NCBI GenBank assembly: GCA_012934845.2
Contig: WNNJ02001637.1
Span: 1 to 64,000, forward strand
Origin: Pomphorhynchus laevis
Lineage: Eukaryota > Acanthocephala > Palaeacanthocephala > Echinorhynchida > Pomphorhynchidae
Direction of reading: 5' to 3'
DNA: 64,000 bases
Shown here: positions 11,900-24,379 of the stretch, piece after piece
Position numbering within the stretch: position 1 is the stretch's first letter
Layout of the letters: the number at the start of each line of letters is the position of its first letter
Made by a program: the position numbers and the translations under genes
Notes under the pieces: generated by a model
Databases searched by the model: none
Seen by the model: only the letters and a program-made list of their open reading frames with translations
What the model was told of the DNA's origin: nothing

Positions 11900-13420
11900 T
11901 TTTTATGAATTGTCTAATAGATAACAAACTATGTATAAGAATAAAGATTAAAGGTCATCTGGAGGAACTGCTATGTTATCTTAAGTAAGAATCGATAAGA
12001 ACAATAATCGATAAGAATAAAATGCGAAAATAAGTAAAAAATAAATAAAAAATTAAAATTAATCTATTTTGATCCTAGCAAACTAAACTATATTCTATTT
12101 TCTATCACCCGTCATATTAGCTGACTCTTTGTTGCTAATATTCTTAAACAAGAGCAAAAGTATTCAAAGCTAAAAAAATTGAAATGAAATGTAAATATTA
12201 ATTTAAATTACAAGCTCAATCGGGATAGCAATTTCAATCTTGCAATTTCCTATTTAATAGAGAGTTGGCATTACTTTTAAATGGGCTATCAACCCAAGAA
12301 ATAATCAAAGTATAAAAATTAACAATGCATATTCATTAAACGTTTTTACGTGCCACGTAAAAATAAATCCCTTTTTAAATATCGAAAATTCAAGAGCGAT
12401 ACGATCATCCGCTGTTATTGTTACAGAATTATGATGATGTCACTGGATATACTGAAATATTACATTTATCTTTGCACAGTTAACATTAATTACGTCAACA
12501 CCCGCATATCTTGACTACAAGAGATGTCTGCAACTTATCAAGAGAATACATATAGAATATAAATCAGTTACACAGGTAGCTACAGTTTGATTTTTTTCTA
12601 TCTGTAAAAAATATGATTGGTGGGCAGCTTAACTAATGTGACGACAATGCACGTTTTTCCAATGAGTTTCGATAATTATCTTAGTCCAAAGCAGCAGTAT
12701 ATCGGATCTCTTCTAAATAGACGGATCTCAGACATTTGGTTAATTAATTTTACGTAGATGTCTTTGTACTTTAAGTCAAACTCTCCACGATATACTGTGT
12801 AGTCAATATAGCATACTATTCTATTAATGCATAGGTAATAGCAACTTGCTATTAATTATGCAAAAAGAACGACAATACATGATCAGAACGGATAAGTATT
12901 TTTTATTCCGATATGCATATTGAAAAATATAACTCATGCACGACTATAGGTTGGTGATTGAGGAACGTGTTTTTTATATGGAGTATTTTCGTACATGCAA
13001 CTAGAGAGAGAAAATAATCTATTAAATTAATATTTTTTGTCTATTGTAGGTAGTATCATGTAATGAAAGCAATTATGTCACTGTCTAACTAGCATTTCTC
13101 ATGTAGAACTAATCTCTGCGTATATTTTATAGACGAATGTATATATTGATTGTTTTACTGAAATAGCTTTCTTTTAAAAATAAATACGTAATCAAGGTAT
13201 TCGAACGACTAAACGGTCATTGTGACCATTACACAACTTTCTTCTTGTATTCCAGTGAAAAATACCATTTTCTACAAGTTTACAGGAAAAGCTGTAAGGC
13301 TATCAGCAAATTTTATCAAGTGATTTCGCTATTACATTTACAATACACGATCAAGTTCATTTATCTAAGCAATTAAGATATAATATTCCTTGTTTGCTGT
13401 GTTCTTGAGTGACTACAAAA
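11900..13420. other. Region upstream of the unidentified gene
   Basis: Starts with a short inverted piece of the Penelope-like end (about 11910-11990), then AT-rich DNA without repeats or ORFs that I recognise. The promoter of the 13421 gene should lie here, but no TATA box or other element can be assigned. Confidence 0.4.
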
Positions 13421-14592
13421 ATGAGTACTGACGATGGTGATAAGCAAAAGATAGCCAAAAGGGCGAAAGTAATACATCGCGCACCTGTTGTTCAATCTAT
13501 ACCTATAGATAATATAACTAAGATGGATGTAAATGCCAACAAACCATCACAGATGTAAGTTTTTATTTTTATAATTGTAACAAAAGCTATCATCACATCC
13601 AACCAATTGACATGAAATTTACAAAATTTAAAGAAAAATAGATTTGAACTTATGTTGTGCTCTGCTCATGATCCATGTGCCAAATTTTTTAAATTGGGGA
13701 TAAAACGTTTACCTCATTGTGAATAATTTTCCATTTTTAATGTTAAAAAATAATGCAAATTTCAATTGTATTTTATACTGCATTTTCGACATTATCAAAA
13801 GTGAAACTATCAATCATTATCGTTTATTCTATTTAGTTTATCGTCTAAGGAGTTATTTAAACATTAAATTAATTCACTTATCTCTTTATATAAATATGAA
13901 TGAAATTATATTAGTTGAAAATAAATGTAATAATTAATAATTATATATTAATATATTATTAAAATATATTAATATATCAATCAATATCTAATTTTATGAT
14001 AAAATATATTAATAATATATTAATATAATATATAAATATATAAATAATGTTGTACTGATCAACGAATAGGAATAAAAATTGACAAGAACCAAATAATAAT
14101 GATTTCATTAATACTATAGTAAAATAATTTTGTAGTTATATTAATAATATATTTCACTAATATTACTATTTTACTATATATTTGTAAAATTTATTTCACA
14201 CATTGTGGTTTATTTAACCATAACAAGTTAACCAATACATAACGAATATATTAATCAATTTAATGCTTTAGATAGCTGGTTTTAAAATTGATAATTTCTA
14301 GTAATAAAAATAAAATTTTGATATACTAATTATTTTAGACGATGTTTATGATCAGATTATAATCCGATCCAGTATAAATATATTCAAATAAATCGTATAC
14401 ATATATCGTGTAGATTTTCTAAGCGTTATAATTTATAGTTTATGTGTACGTTGCATATATGTTTTTCACTTGTTAAGGACTCTGACGGGCGACCTGCAAA
14501 TTACTGACTATGACGATATCGAATCGAATGCCAAAGTTCAATTCGACGCACTATATCAATTTATGGAAAATAGACGGAGAGAAGAAAGCGAG
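13421..14592 (+). CDS. Unidentified host gene, first two exons (13421-13554 and 14478-14592)
   Basis: Exon 1 starts with ATG in context acaaaaATGa and reads MSTDDGDKQKIAKRAKVIHR then APVVQSIPIDNITKMDVN, ending at gtaagt. Exon 2 follows a tgttaag acceptor and reads LTGDLQITDYDDIESNAKVQ then FDALYQFMENRRREESE, ending in phase 0 at gtaata. Phases fit (2 then 0), giving 83 acidic and basic residues without a hydrophobic segment: a short charged N-terminus and a likely helical tail. The composition is clearly more balanced than the flanking AT-rich DNA. I do not recognise the family and could not place a third exon before 29 kb. Its acceptor phase is compatible with the C1D-like exon at 33625, but that would interleave it with ITPR, which I consider unlikely. 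Confidence 0.6.
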
Positions 14593-15082
14593 GTAATATA
14601 ATGCCATCAATTTAAATTTATTTGCAAATGATCTGTTATTTTTACCAAGTAAAATATAAATATCTACAAAATTTTAAGAAAGGTCTCAAAGTTTTGAACC
14701 CAAAACTTTGAGTGAAAACTCAAGCGTTGGTGTTATTATCTCAAAACTAATTTCCTGTAATCTATAAATTATGAATTATATTTTTTAATTTTAACCATGA
14801 AGCCATAGTATTTCATTTAATGTTGTATTTTTATCTAGAACAAAATATATTTAAAATAGCCAAAAAGTTATTTTTAATTTCAAAAAGTTATTTTACAGAT
14901 ATTTCATGTTAAAACTATACATTTTAATAGACATTTTTATCGAACATTATTTTCCGTTCACGTAAATAAAAGTAAAATTAGAATTAAAACAAATTTTTGT
15001 TAATTTAGTTACAAATTTAGTTACAAATTAGAAGCAAATGTATTAAAAATAAAACTTGTTTGTAATTGTAAAATTACATTAT
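14593..15082. other. AT-rich intron or intergenic stretch
   Basis: Follows exon 2 of the unidentified gene. Nothing coding or repetitive recognised apart from a 'TCTCAAAGTTTTGA...TCAAAACTTTGAG'-type short inverted pair near 14684-14713. Confidence 0.4.
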
Positions 15083-15611
15083 CAATTGACTGTTCACTCA
15101 TTGGTTTATGCTATTTATTAGTGGAGAGAGTGAAAGAATTTTTTTATTTAAATATCAAATTTACGATAGCCAACTGCTATTATCATCAGAATAAAATTGT
15201 TCAATCTGAACAATTTAACAATTTTATCCCCATGTTCCGTAATTTTGATATTTAAATAAAATTTTGAATTTCACTCTCTCCACTAATAAATAACAATAGC
15301 ATGTACATTTAAAAAAATTGTAAATTTCTGAAGATGCCAACAGAGGTTAGCGAAATATCCAAATAAAATGTGGCCCTTTTTCCAGCTCCGATATTTTAAA
15401 TAAAATTTTGTATTCCTTTCTCTCCACTAATAAATAACAATAACGTACATTTTAAAAAATTGTAATTTTCTGAAGATACCAACAGTGGTTAGCGAAATAT
15501 CCAAATAAAATGTCGCCCTTTTTTGATCCAGCTCCTATATGTTTAATAAAATTTTGTATTTCACTCTCTCCACTAATAAATAGCAGAAATCAATGAGTGA
15601 ACAGTCAATTG
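15083..15611. mobile_element. Foldback element with ~53-bp inverted ends and an internal tandem repeat
   Basis: The left end CAATTGACTGTTCACTCATT, continuing through CTATTTATTAGTGGAGAGAG, is the reverse complement of the right end (CTCTCTCCACTAATAAATAG ... CAGTCAATTG). The sub-terminal TTTCACTCTCTCCACTAATA sequence occurs three times (about 15270, 15418, 15560) at about 145-bp spacing, each bounding a copy of the CTGAAGATG...GCGAAATATC dispersed repeat. No transposase. Confidence 0.7.
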
Positions 15612-16529
15612 GACAGTCAAGTGCTTGTCATTCAATTAAAACAAATACATTATACGAAAGAAAAATTTGAACTTGATACTCATGTTAGAAGTGCTTGATT
15701 CTGCAGTTTATAAGCTTCGTTGTATATATGATTTTAATTAAAACACGATAGCATTGCTAGAATATCACATTCAAAAATATTTGCCCATTAGTAAAAAATA
15801 TTTGTTTTCCTTTAAACATAAAACGTTCGCTTTGAAAAATATATATATTTAACTATTTTACGTTGCATTTCAATATCTAAATCAATCACAAACTCGTAAC
15901 ACAATATACCTTCAAAGTGCATAATCATAAAGATATTGTTATAAAATATCCATCTCAGTCAGTGCCAATATTTTTAGCTTGAAATACTTTATTCAACAAA
16001 ATATTTTTAGCTGTAAATACTTTATTCAACAACGCTTGCAATCTAAATTAGTGTTAACCCACCAACTGTCAACTATATTGGGATCTTGTTTGTCTCAATA
16101 GGTAACAATGATTACTTTAGCAATAATTCAATAAACAATATTATTGACAGATTTGTTTTTATACCACATGATATAAATCCCCTTCGCATGTGTTGCTTAT
16201 GAGATTGGAATTATTATTTTTATCATTTTCTTGTGAATGCATGTCCGTCCTCGTAATTCCAAAATCAGTACTTCGTAAAATGAAGTAACCTTTATATATA
16301 AGCGAGCATATGTCATTTGTTTCTATTTACACAACAGAAAAATAAATTCAATCTAAACAGGAAAGTAGCTGTTGTACATTGGGATTTTTCGAACGGAAAC
16401 ATATATTCTTTAAAATACCATAGCTTTGGTAATTTTTCTAAATATACTTTTTTGATTAGACACATGTGTTTCCTTTTTCAAGCAATTATTTTCTAAATTG
16501 CATTGTTTGTTGTTAATAGCTTTTAGCTA

Positions 16530-17145
16530 TATGAAATCGAATACATGTGGAATATTTTTAATGATGAAACTCTTGTTTTAAGCAATTAGTCATATAGATA
16601 CCTGAGATGAATAAATACAAGAAATGCAAAAGATACAATTCGGGAAATTATGATCTAAAATAAGTTTTTATTCTTAATTGGTCGGTTTGATATTATCCTC
16701 GTGTGGTTGTTTGAATCCAATCAGCATCACTGTACACTACAATTGGCGTGGGTGAACCTCATCAGCAGTGAGCCCACGCCGACATTTCGTGTTTCGGTCA
16801 TGTTATTGCTTCTGTTGAACTCCTTGTCGCCGAAATGCTAGTCTATATACCAAATTACACAATTAATGTGTTCTATCTTAAAACTACTGATTTTAGTGTA
16901 TAGTGATGCTGATAGGATTCAAACAACCACACAAGGATAATATCAAAACGACCAGTGAAGAATAGCGGCTCGTGAATGCAATATTCACAATAATAAGAAA
17001 TCGAATACATGTGGGATATTTTTAATGATGAAACTCTTGTTTTAAGCAATTAGTCATCTAGATACCTGAGATGAATCAATACAAGAAATGCAAAATATAC
17101 AATTCAGGAAATTATGATCTAAAATAAGTTTTTATTTGATATTTA
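16530..17145. mobile_element. Composite: ~145-bp direct repeats around an inverted-end repeat (family A)
   Basis: Direct repeats at about 16532-16675 and 17000-17144 share CGAATACATGTGG, TTTTTAATGATGAAACTCTT, GTTTTAAGCAATTAGTCAT and TTATGATCTAAAATAAGTTT. Between them, the left end (GGTCGGTTTGATATTATCCT, 16678) and the right end (AGGATAATATCAAAACGACC, near 16935-16955) form inverted arms of about 50 bp. The centre carries the hammerhead-like motif at 16741-16800. Related copies lie at 57926-58530. Confidence 0.65.
16741..16800 (-). ncRNA. Hammerhead-ribozyme-like motif (family A copy 1)
   Basis: Read on the minus strand: GACC-GAAAC-ACGAAATGTC, GGCGTGGG, CTCACTG, CTGATGA, GGTTCA, CCCACGCC. The CUGAUGA and GAAA boxes are intact, with helix II strands directly next to both (one bulge in this copy). 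Helix III is ACA/UGU closing a small loop and is followed by C, giving a GUC site. The order of the boxes corresponds to a helix-II-open arrangement. A canonical helix I is not evident; instead GGCGUGGG pairs with CCCACGCC beyond helix II. Activity unproven. Confidence 0.4.
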
Positions 17146-17694
17146 TACACAAAAGTCTAGTTTGCTTAATTAATAGGAGAGTAACTCCTCTTACCAAAGT
17201 ATGCATCAACGAATTCTAGCGAAATGAAAAAAAGCACTAATTTAAAATAAGATATTTTATACTACACCGTGTTAGCGAAGATAAAATGGTTTTGCTTACA
17301 AACAACTGTATTTTTCGCTAACATATTTAGTAGCTTAATGCGCCAATTGAATGTTTATAAAGTTGTGATGATTGAATAAAACCATGCATGCGAATGGAAG
17401 TTAAGTGCTAAAACCGATAGTATTGTTAATCAAAATGCATTCTAAATTTAATTTTGTAAAAGTTATGATTTATTATTAATTAAAATATTAACTTAAAAGT
17501 GTTTACTAATGAACGTTTCATATACTTGTTCTAAAAGGCAGTATAATTAATCAAAATTGATTAATTATACGGTGAATTATAGATGATCTCTAATTCGCTA
17601 GTTTGGAAGTTATTTGTTGAACCATATACTTTTTGTCGATCAAGGCCGATGTAAATATAACTAAACTTTTAGAATGTCGACAACAAAATATTTA

Positions 17695-17870
17695 AAGAAT
17701 TATTGGAGCTAAATCAAAAAAAGAAAATATTATTTAATATTTCGCTAACCTCTGTTAGCATCTTCAGTAAATTACAATATTGCAATTTTCTGAAGATGCT
17801 AACAGAGGCCAGCGAAATATCAAATATAATTGTCCTCCTTTATTTGATCCAGATCCAATGATTCTTTATC
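17695..17870. repeat. Head-to-head pair of the CTGAAGATG dispersed repeat
   Basis: The left half contains the complement of the right half (TTTCTGAAGATGCTAACAGA, then GGCCAGCGAAATATC) around a short AT centre, forming an inverted repeat of about 65 bp per arm. Other copies: near 15325, 15460, 18308-18420, 21850-21960, 27270-27385 (reverse) and 32785-32900. Confidence 0.7.
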
Positions 17871-18307
17871 AATAATGGAGCATTATCAATTATTTAAAAA
17901 CAATATATACATAATATGTAAAATAAAATGAGAGAAAATTAATTTCTGCCTAGGCACCTTGTCATGTAATCGTAACGTATTCAAGGCATGATGAGACTAT
18001 AAAATTTTAAATTTTATATAAGAATAGATGGAATGCAACATGCCGTAATTTAATTGTGAATTTTTAATCATTGCTTCATGTTCATTTATCAAAAAAGTTT
18101 GGAATGATTTGGAACCACTAATTTGTAGTGTAATCATTGTAATCATTATATATATTCGACAGATTTACGTTCTACATGTAATGGATATTCAGTAAAAGTT
18201 AACAACAATTTGACAACAGAAAATATATAAATTATACAAATAATTATTAATTAATAAATAACTGTCATAATTTAAACGCAAATTATAATTTATGTAAACG
18301 GATATGA

Positions 18308-18425
18308 TTTGTAATTTTCTGAAGATTCTAACAGAGGTCAGCGAAATATCAAATAAAAGTTTCCTCCTTTCATTGATCTAGCTCCAATAATTCTTTATCA
18401 ATAATGGAGCATTATCAAATATTTA
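18308..18425 (+). repeat. CTGAAGATG dispersed repeat, single copy
   Basis: TTTTCTGAAGATTCTAACAG, then AGGTCAGCGAAATATCAAA, then a T/C-rich stretch, CTCCAATAATTCTTTATCAA and TAATGGAGCATTATCAA. About 115 bp, no coding capacity. Confidence 0.6.
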
Positions 18426-18539
18426 TAATGTAAGCATTTGTTTATAATTTAATATTATTTAATATTTTTAAATATTTTCAATTAATTGAGGATATATTTG
18501 CATTTAACTTGTTAATGTGTGTTTCGATATATTTATGAT

Positions 18540-18960
18540 ATACGGGTATTTAACTCTAATAATTTTAATTCAATATGAACATTAAATTAACATCAATTAA
18601 AACTGTTATTAATTATATCATAAAGATGACATAATACATGAACAATGAAATAATTAACAATAAACTAAGTAACATCAATATAATATTAAACAAAAACATC
18701 AAATAATGAAATTTTAAGAATTGCAACAATATGTAATGATATTGGCTTTCTTCAAAATCATTTAAATAATTTAATAGATACATATTTTAAACTAGGTTAC
18801 TATAAAAATAACATCAAGCAGAAAATAGTAAAATATATAAATCAACACAATAATATAAAGAATAAATTTAAACTCTTAAGTGGCAAATTTTTATGGATGG
18901 ATAATAAATAATATACTTTGTATATTATTATTTATAAGATACTAGATAGTTATTTCAGAT
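18540..18960 (+). pseudogene. Penelope-like RT 3' fragments
   Basis: A diverged piece (about 18540-18690) runs directly into a nearly unchanged RT C-terminus from about 18696 (AATGAAATTTTAAGAATTGC onward) to the AGTGGCAAATTTTTATGGAT end (about 18880), as in the 10676 copy. Confidence 0.65.
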
Positions 18961-20340
18961 TTATCCAGGTAGCCTCATTCTTAACAAAATTAATATTTAT
19001 GATAAAGAAGGTATATATCTAGATATGAACATTTAATTAACATCAATTAAAACTGCTTTTAATTTATATCGTAAAGATGACATTTAAATTTACAAGAAAC
19101 ATATTTTTGCATGAGCATTCATGCATACCATATAATATAAAATATAATACATTAAATAATGAAATTTTAAGAATTGCAACAATATGTAATGATATTGGCT
19201 TTCTTCAAAATCATTTAAATAATTTAATAGATACATATTTTAAACTAGGTTACTATAAAAATAACATCAAGCAGAAAATAGTAAAATATATAAATAAACA
19301 CAATAATATAAAGAATAAATTTAAATGAATTTGTTCATAACTGTGTAAAAACTAAATCTAAACAATATCAATATACGAAATATATGTTTCGATACATTGG
19401 TGATATATGTGTATTTAATTCTAAAATTTTTTTTCAATTAGTGAGCACATTTATCCAGAAAGCCTTATTCTTAACAAAACCAATATTAATGATAAAGAAG
19501 GTGTATATCTAGATATGAACATTAAAATAACATTAACTAAAACTACTATTAATTTATATCGTAAAGATGACATTTAAATTTACAAGAAACATATGTTTGC
19601 ACGAGCATTCATGCATACCATATAATATAAAATATAATACATCAAATAATAAAATTTTAAGAATTGCAACAATATGTAATGATATTGGCTTTCTTCAAAA
19701 TCATTTAAATAATTTAATAGATACATATTTTAAACTAGGTTACTATAAAAATAATATCAAGCAGAAAATAGTAAAATATATAAATCAACACAATAATATA
19801 AAGAATAAATTTAAATGAATTTGTTCATAACTGTGTAAAAACTAAATCTAAACAATATCAATATACGAAATATATGTTTCGATACATTGGTGATATATGT
19901 GTATTTAATTCTAAAAATTTTTTTCAATTAGTGAGCACATTTATCCAGAAAGCCTTATTCTTAACAAAACCAATATTAATGATAAAGAAGGTGTATATCT
20001 AGATATGAACATTAAATTAACATTAACTAAAACTACTATTAATTTATATCGTAAAGATGACATATTTAAATTTACAAGAAACATATTTTTGCATGAGCAT
20101 TCATGCATACCATATAATATAAAATATAATACATTAAATAATGAAATTTAAGGAATTGCAACAATATGTAATGATATTATAATATTTAAATAATTTAATA
20201 GATACATATATATTCCGAGGTACCGGTTTAAGTACCTCGGAACCATACTCTCGGCAAGCGGCGACGTGACTTATGTAATGATATTGGCTTTCTTCAAAAT
20301 CATTTAAATTATTTAATATATACATATTTTAAACTAGGTT
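18960..20340 (+). repeat. Tandem array of Penelope-like RT segments, 490-bp period
   Basis: Corresponding points (ATGACAT before the thumb region) lie at 19077, 19567 and 20057, exactly 490 bp apart. Units span from the YIDD region to the thumb end and are nearly identical. Units 1 and 2 share a variant just after that point, and units 2 and 3 share another in the YIDD region, so the array grew by local duplication rather than by separate insertion. Unit 3 contains an extra GC-rich insert (20211-20270). Confidence 0.75.
20211..20270. repeat. GC-rich insert with perfect hairpin in the RT array
   Basis: Arms TTCCGAGGTAC (20213-20223) and GTACCTCGGAA (20232-20242) around 8 bases, then CTCTCGGCAAGCGGCGACGT. 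It interrupts the third RT unit; some RT sequence (ATGTAATGATAT...) repeats after it. The origin is unclear. Confidence 0.55.
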
Positions 20341-20799
20341 GCTATAAAAATATCGTCAAACAGTAAAATCGTAAAATTAATAAATTTACAAAATACTTAT
20401 AATATGGCGTTATAATACGGCGTTAGATAGGCGTTATAACGCCTATCTAACAAAAATACAAACACCAAGTATAATTTTAATAAATCAAAATTTTTTATAA
20501 GTAGCTATATCTATATAAAAATAAAAAATGTAGACAAATAAAAAATGTTTCAATTGAATGTAATAGCAGCTTAATTATAACTAACTTAATTTTAAGCTTT
20601 CTAAAATATAAATTTGCATATAAGTGTTTAAAAATAAATCTAAATTCTACAAAGAAATGAAATGTTTCGATATATTAATGATATATTAATATATGAACCA
20701 GAGCATTTAGCTCTGGTTCATATATAGTGCTTTTAAAAATATTGTAGGGTAATCGAAATTAGTACTGGTATAAAATACTATTTCAGTATTAGAATTTTT

Positions 20800-21835
20800 A
20801 GAACACAAAAGGAATAAATTTTCAAAATATAAATACGTACGATTTTAGTACGATGTCAAATCTAGATTTAACAGATATTAAAGATGCATTAGAAAACTTA
20901 ATTATTCTTATATTCGGAAAAAGATATACATATATATGTTATAATAACTATAACGCATATCTAACAAAAATTAAACCATCAAGTAAATATAAATATATGG
21001 ATAAAATTGAATTAATAGAATCCTTAAATATTTTAATAAATTAAATTATTTAAAAGTAGGGACATCTATATTTAGACAAGTAAAAGGTGTTCTAATGGGT
21101 GGTAATAGTAGCCCAATTATAGCTGACTTGTTTTTAAGCTTTATAGAATATGAATTTGTTCATAACTGTGTAAAAAATAAATCTAAACTATATAAATATA
21201 TGAAATATATGTTTCGATACATTGATGATATATGTGTATTTAATTCTAATAATTTTTATTCAATTAGTGAACAAATTTATCCAGAAAGCCTTATTCTTAA
21301 CAAAACCAATATTAATAATAAAGAAGGTGTATTTCTAAATATGAACATTGGGAAGATATTAATTATTACTGACTTATTTTTAAGCTTTAGAATAAAAATT
21401 TGTTCATAACTGTTTAAAAAATAAATCTAGAATTTATAAAGATATGAAATATATGTTTCGATATATTTATGATAGATTTATATTTAAAGATATAAATCAT
21501 ATGTGTCGATTCATTGATGATATATGTGTATTTAACTCTAATAATTTTAATTCAATTATTGAACAAATTTATCTAAGTAGCCTTATTATTAATAAAACTA
21601 ATATTGATGATAAAGAATGTATATATCTAAATATGAACATTAAATTTACATCAACTAAAACTACTATTAATTTATATCGTTAAGATGACATATTTAAATT
21701 TACAATAAACATATTTTTTAATGAGCATTCATGCATACCATATAATATAAAATATAATACATTAAATAATGAAATTTTAAGAATTGCTATAATATGTAAT
21801 GATATTGGCTTTCAAAATCATTTAAAATTATCTTG
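20800..21835 (+). pseudogene. Penelope-like RT copy
   Basis: Starts with the same upstream block as the 55400 copy (ACACAAAAGGAATAAATTTT). Carries the [15 protein letters not shown] region, [31 protein letters not shown] and a second diverged RT stretch (21444-21683). The internal order (two partial palms) shows recombination between copies. Followed directly by a CTGAAGATG dispersed repeat (21850). Confidence 0.7.
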
Positions 21836-22001
21836 TATTCTGAAAATTACCTAATATTTTGAAGATGCTAACAGAGGCTAGCGAAATATCAAATAAAACT
21901 GTCCCGCTTTTTGATCCATCTCCAATAATTCTTTTTCAATAATGGATCATTATTGACTATTTAACGATTAACTATTTAAAAGTATATTTTCTTAAAGTTT
22001 G

Positions 22002-22034
22002 CAAATGTTAGTTGCATGTCGCAACTAACATTTG
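22002..22034. repeat. Perfect 14-bp inverted repeat
   Basis: CAAATGTTAGTTGC, 5 bases, GCAACTAACATTTG. It adjoins the tail of a dispersed repeat copy and precedes a more balanced-composition stretch (22035-22310) with open frames on both strands that I cannot assign. Confidence 0.7.
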
Positions 22035-22319
22035 TTTGATTTTCTTTTTCAAAAAGCAAAATTTGCCTTGATCTCACCTGTGCATCGACAACTTGACTTT
22101 ATCGCATCGACTGAATATTTTTCGATATATTATTCTGCTAACTCTGGGGACTTGGATTACATTTCGGTCTTTTACTCAGTTACGCATACTATACGAAAGT
22201 TCGGCTGCTCAATAATCGGAAAATGTTTCTCAGATGCTTCATTGGCTTTCGCTATTTCAGAAGCATCCGATAATTGCAAAGATACACTTTCATGTAAACG
22301 TTCTGTCTAACTATTTCCA

Positions 22320-24370
22320 AAAGTATTTAAAGTTTATACTCATTAATGAAAATATTCGAACGGATTTTGCATTACCGATATTAATCAATTAAGTTTGCGT
22401 AACTGAATACGCTTTCATGGCTTTTAGTCACATATCATCAATAAATATTCCATGATTGTTTTGTCATACCATTATTCTATGACCTATTAACATGAAAGTG
22501 CAAGAATATACTTTTAAGTTAAGGAAATTTTTCTATTAATCAATGTATTCTATTTTGTGATGGATTGAATAATGTTATGATGATCTATATCATAATATAT
22601 TTTTATACTCATATAATGTGCTTTTTATTGATTATTACATGTGCGTTAAAACTAATCGAATTTTACTTAATATTTTTAACGATCTTAAAATCCAGCTTTA
22701 ATTAGAATACGTTTGTTGAGGTGATTAGCAGATTTGCATCCTTAGATATTTTTAAAGACTTTTTAATTATTCTTGAATTATTAGATTTTTCATTTAAAAT
22801 CGTATTTCAATTTAATTTGGCTAATTAAAACTACGTATATTATTTAAGAGAAATTTACAAACAAACTTTATTTAAAATAATCTATTTAAAATATATTTAC
22901 ATCTAATACGTGTGTGTTATACTTAATCATCAAAATAAATCGAGTAAATGCGTCAAGAACTAGCACAATAATCAAAGTTAACATTTTACAAATAAATTTC
23001 ATCCGAGGCACCGCATACCTGAACCACTTGTTGTAGCAAAACAATGCTCAATTGGAATTACATATTAAAGTAATTTTTATAATCCCAAACAAAGCATTTA
23101 AGGCAACATATTTTCAACTATCGAAATCAATTTTAATAGTTCATTTAATTCCCAATAGCATGATAAAATTTGCCATGAATGTATTTTTGATAACGAATAT
23201 TCAAAGAATCTCTGAAATTGCAGTGTATTTAATGCAATTTCGCTTTTTGCATATTATTTTACATGTATCAGTAATAGCAGGTAAAATATGTCTAGTAGCA
23301 AGGATAAATTTTATTGAACCTAATACGGTATGTTATCTGACTAAGTGAAGCAAAGTGTATTATTCAATTCCTCTTCACTTATTCGTGTTTATTGATATAT
23401 ATATTGTAGAGGAAATACCTCGTTAAATAAATAGTTGCAAATGGCCGTGAAAGCCTTCTTATTAACTAATACGCAGAAAAATTTTGTATTTTGGTGTAGA
23501 TAGTGATATTTTACTTGAATATCGTCTTCATTTTACGTTATGAAGACGGTATTTAAAGATAGTCCTATCAGGCTTATCCTTACAGTTTATCTGGAATTGG
23601 TATTACAGGTATGTAGCATCTTGCAAAGAACTGCTGGTTAATACAGTAAACCTTAAGTAGTTTATTAAAGAAATATTTCAAATTTACATATGCATTGATT
23701 ACATCAATGCATATAATGTGGTGTCAAGGTATATAGAGTTGGAAGTAATGAAGTAATGATATGGTGGGTGGTTTATGCTGCGAAATCACATTTTGTGATC
23801 TAACAAAATTGACAAAATGAAAGAATCCATTAAAGGATCTCGTCAGTGTCTATTCAATGACATCCTGATCACATCAATGTTATATATTTATAAATAATAT
23901 ATAATATATTGATAATATATTATATCAATTTATTTTTACTATATATTTACTATATACGTTTATATATATTAGTATATATTTGTATATATATTTCAGTAAA
24001 AAATATATTTACTGAAATATATTTACATTATTGTATTAATTAATAGATTTGTATAAATTTAATTAAGATTATAGATTATATTAACGCTACAATAGTTTCG
24101 CAACAAATTTTAAATATTTGGTAATATAGATTTAAGCATCACATTATTTTATTTCGATTTATAATGCCGAAATTAAATAATTTTTAATTATTTCAAGTGA
24201 ATAATTTGCAAGTTTAATAATACAGATTTACACATAACGCTATTTTATTTCAATTTAAACGTTGAAATAAGATAATTTTTTATTATTTCAGTTGTAGGTC
24301 AATAAAATGGATGTTATTTTTTATTTATTATTAGTAATGATATTATATTAATTATTTAAATTTGTCACCA
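22320..24370. other. AT-rich stretch without a recognisable gene
   Basis: Contains a short segment (23586-23608) bounded by consensus acceptor and donor but with no partner exons that I can place. Alternating TATA tracts lie around 23880-24010. Nothing else supported. Confidence 0.4.
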
Positions 24371-24379
24371 GTAGAGTTA

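Noticed and set aside
22035-22310. 92-codon + frame and an overlapping minus frame (ERLHESVSLQLSDASEIAKA)
   Set aside because: More balanced composition than neighbours, but neither strand is recognisable and the minus frame is interrupted; left unassigned.
23441-23608. ATG with MAVKAFLLTNTQKNFVFW followed by a possible micro-exon with good splice sites
   Set aside because: The pieces do not give a recognisable protein and no further exon can be placed.
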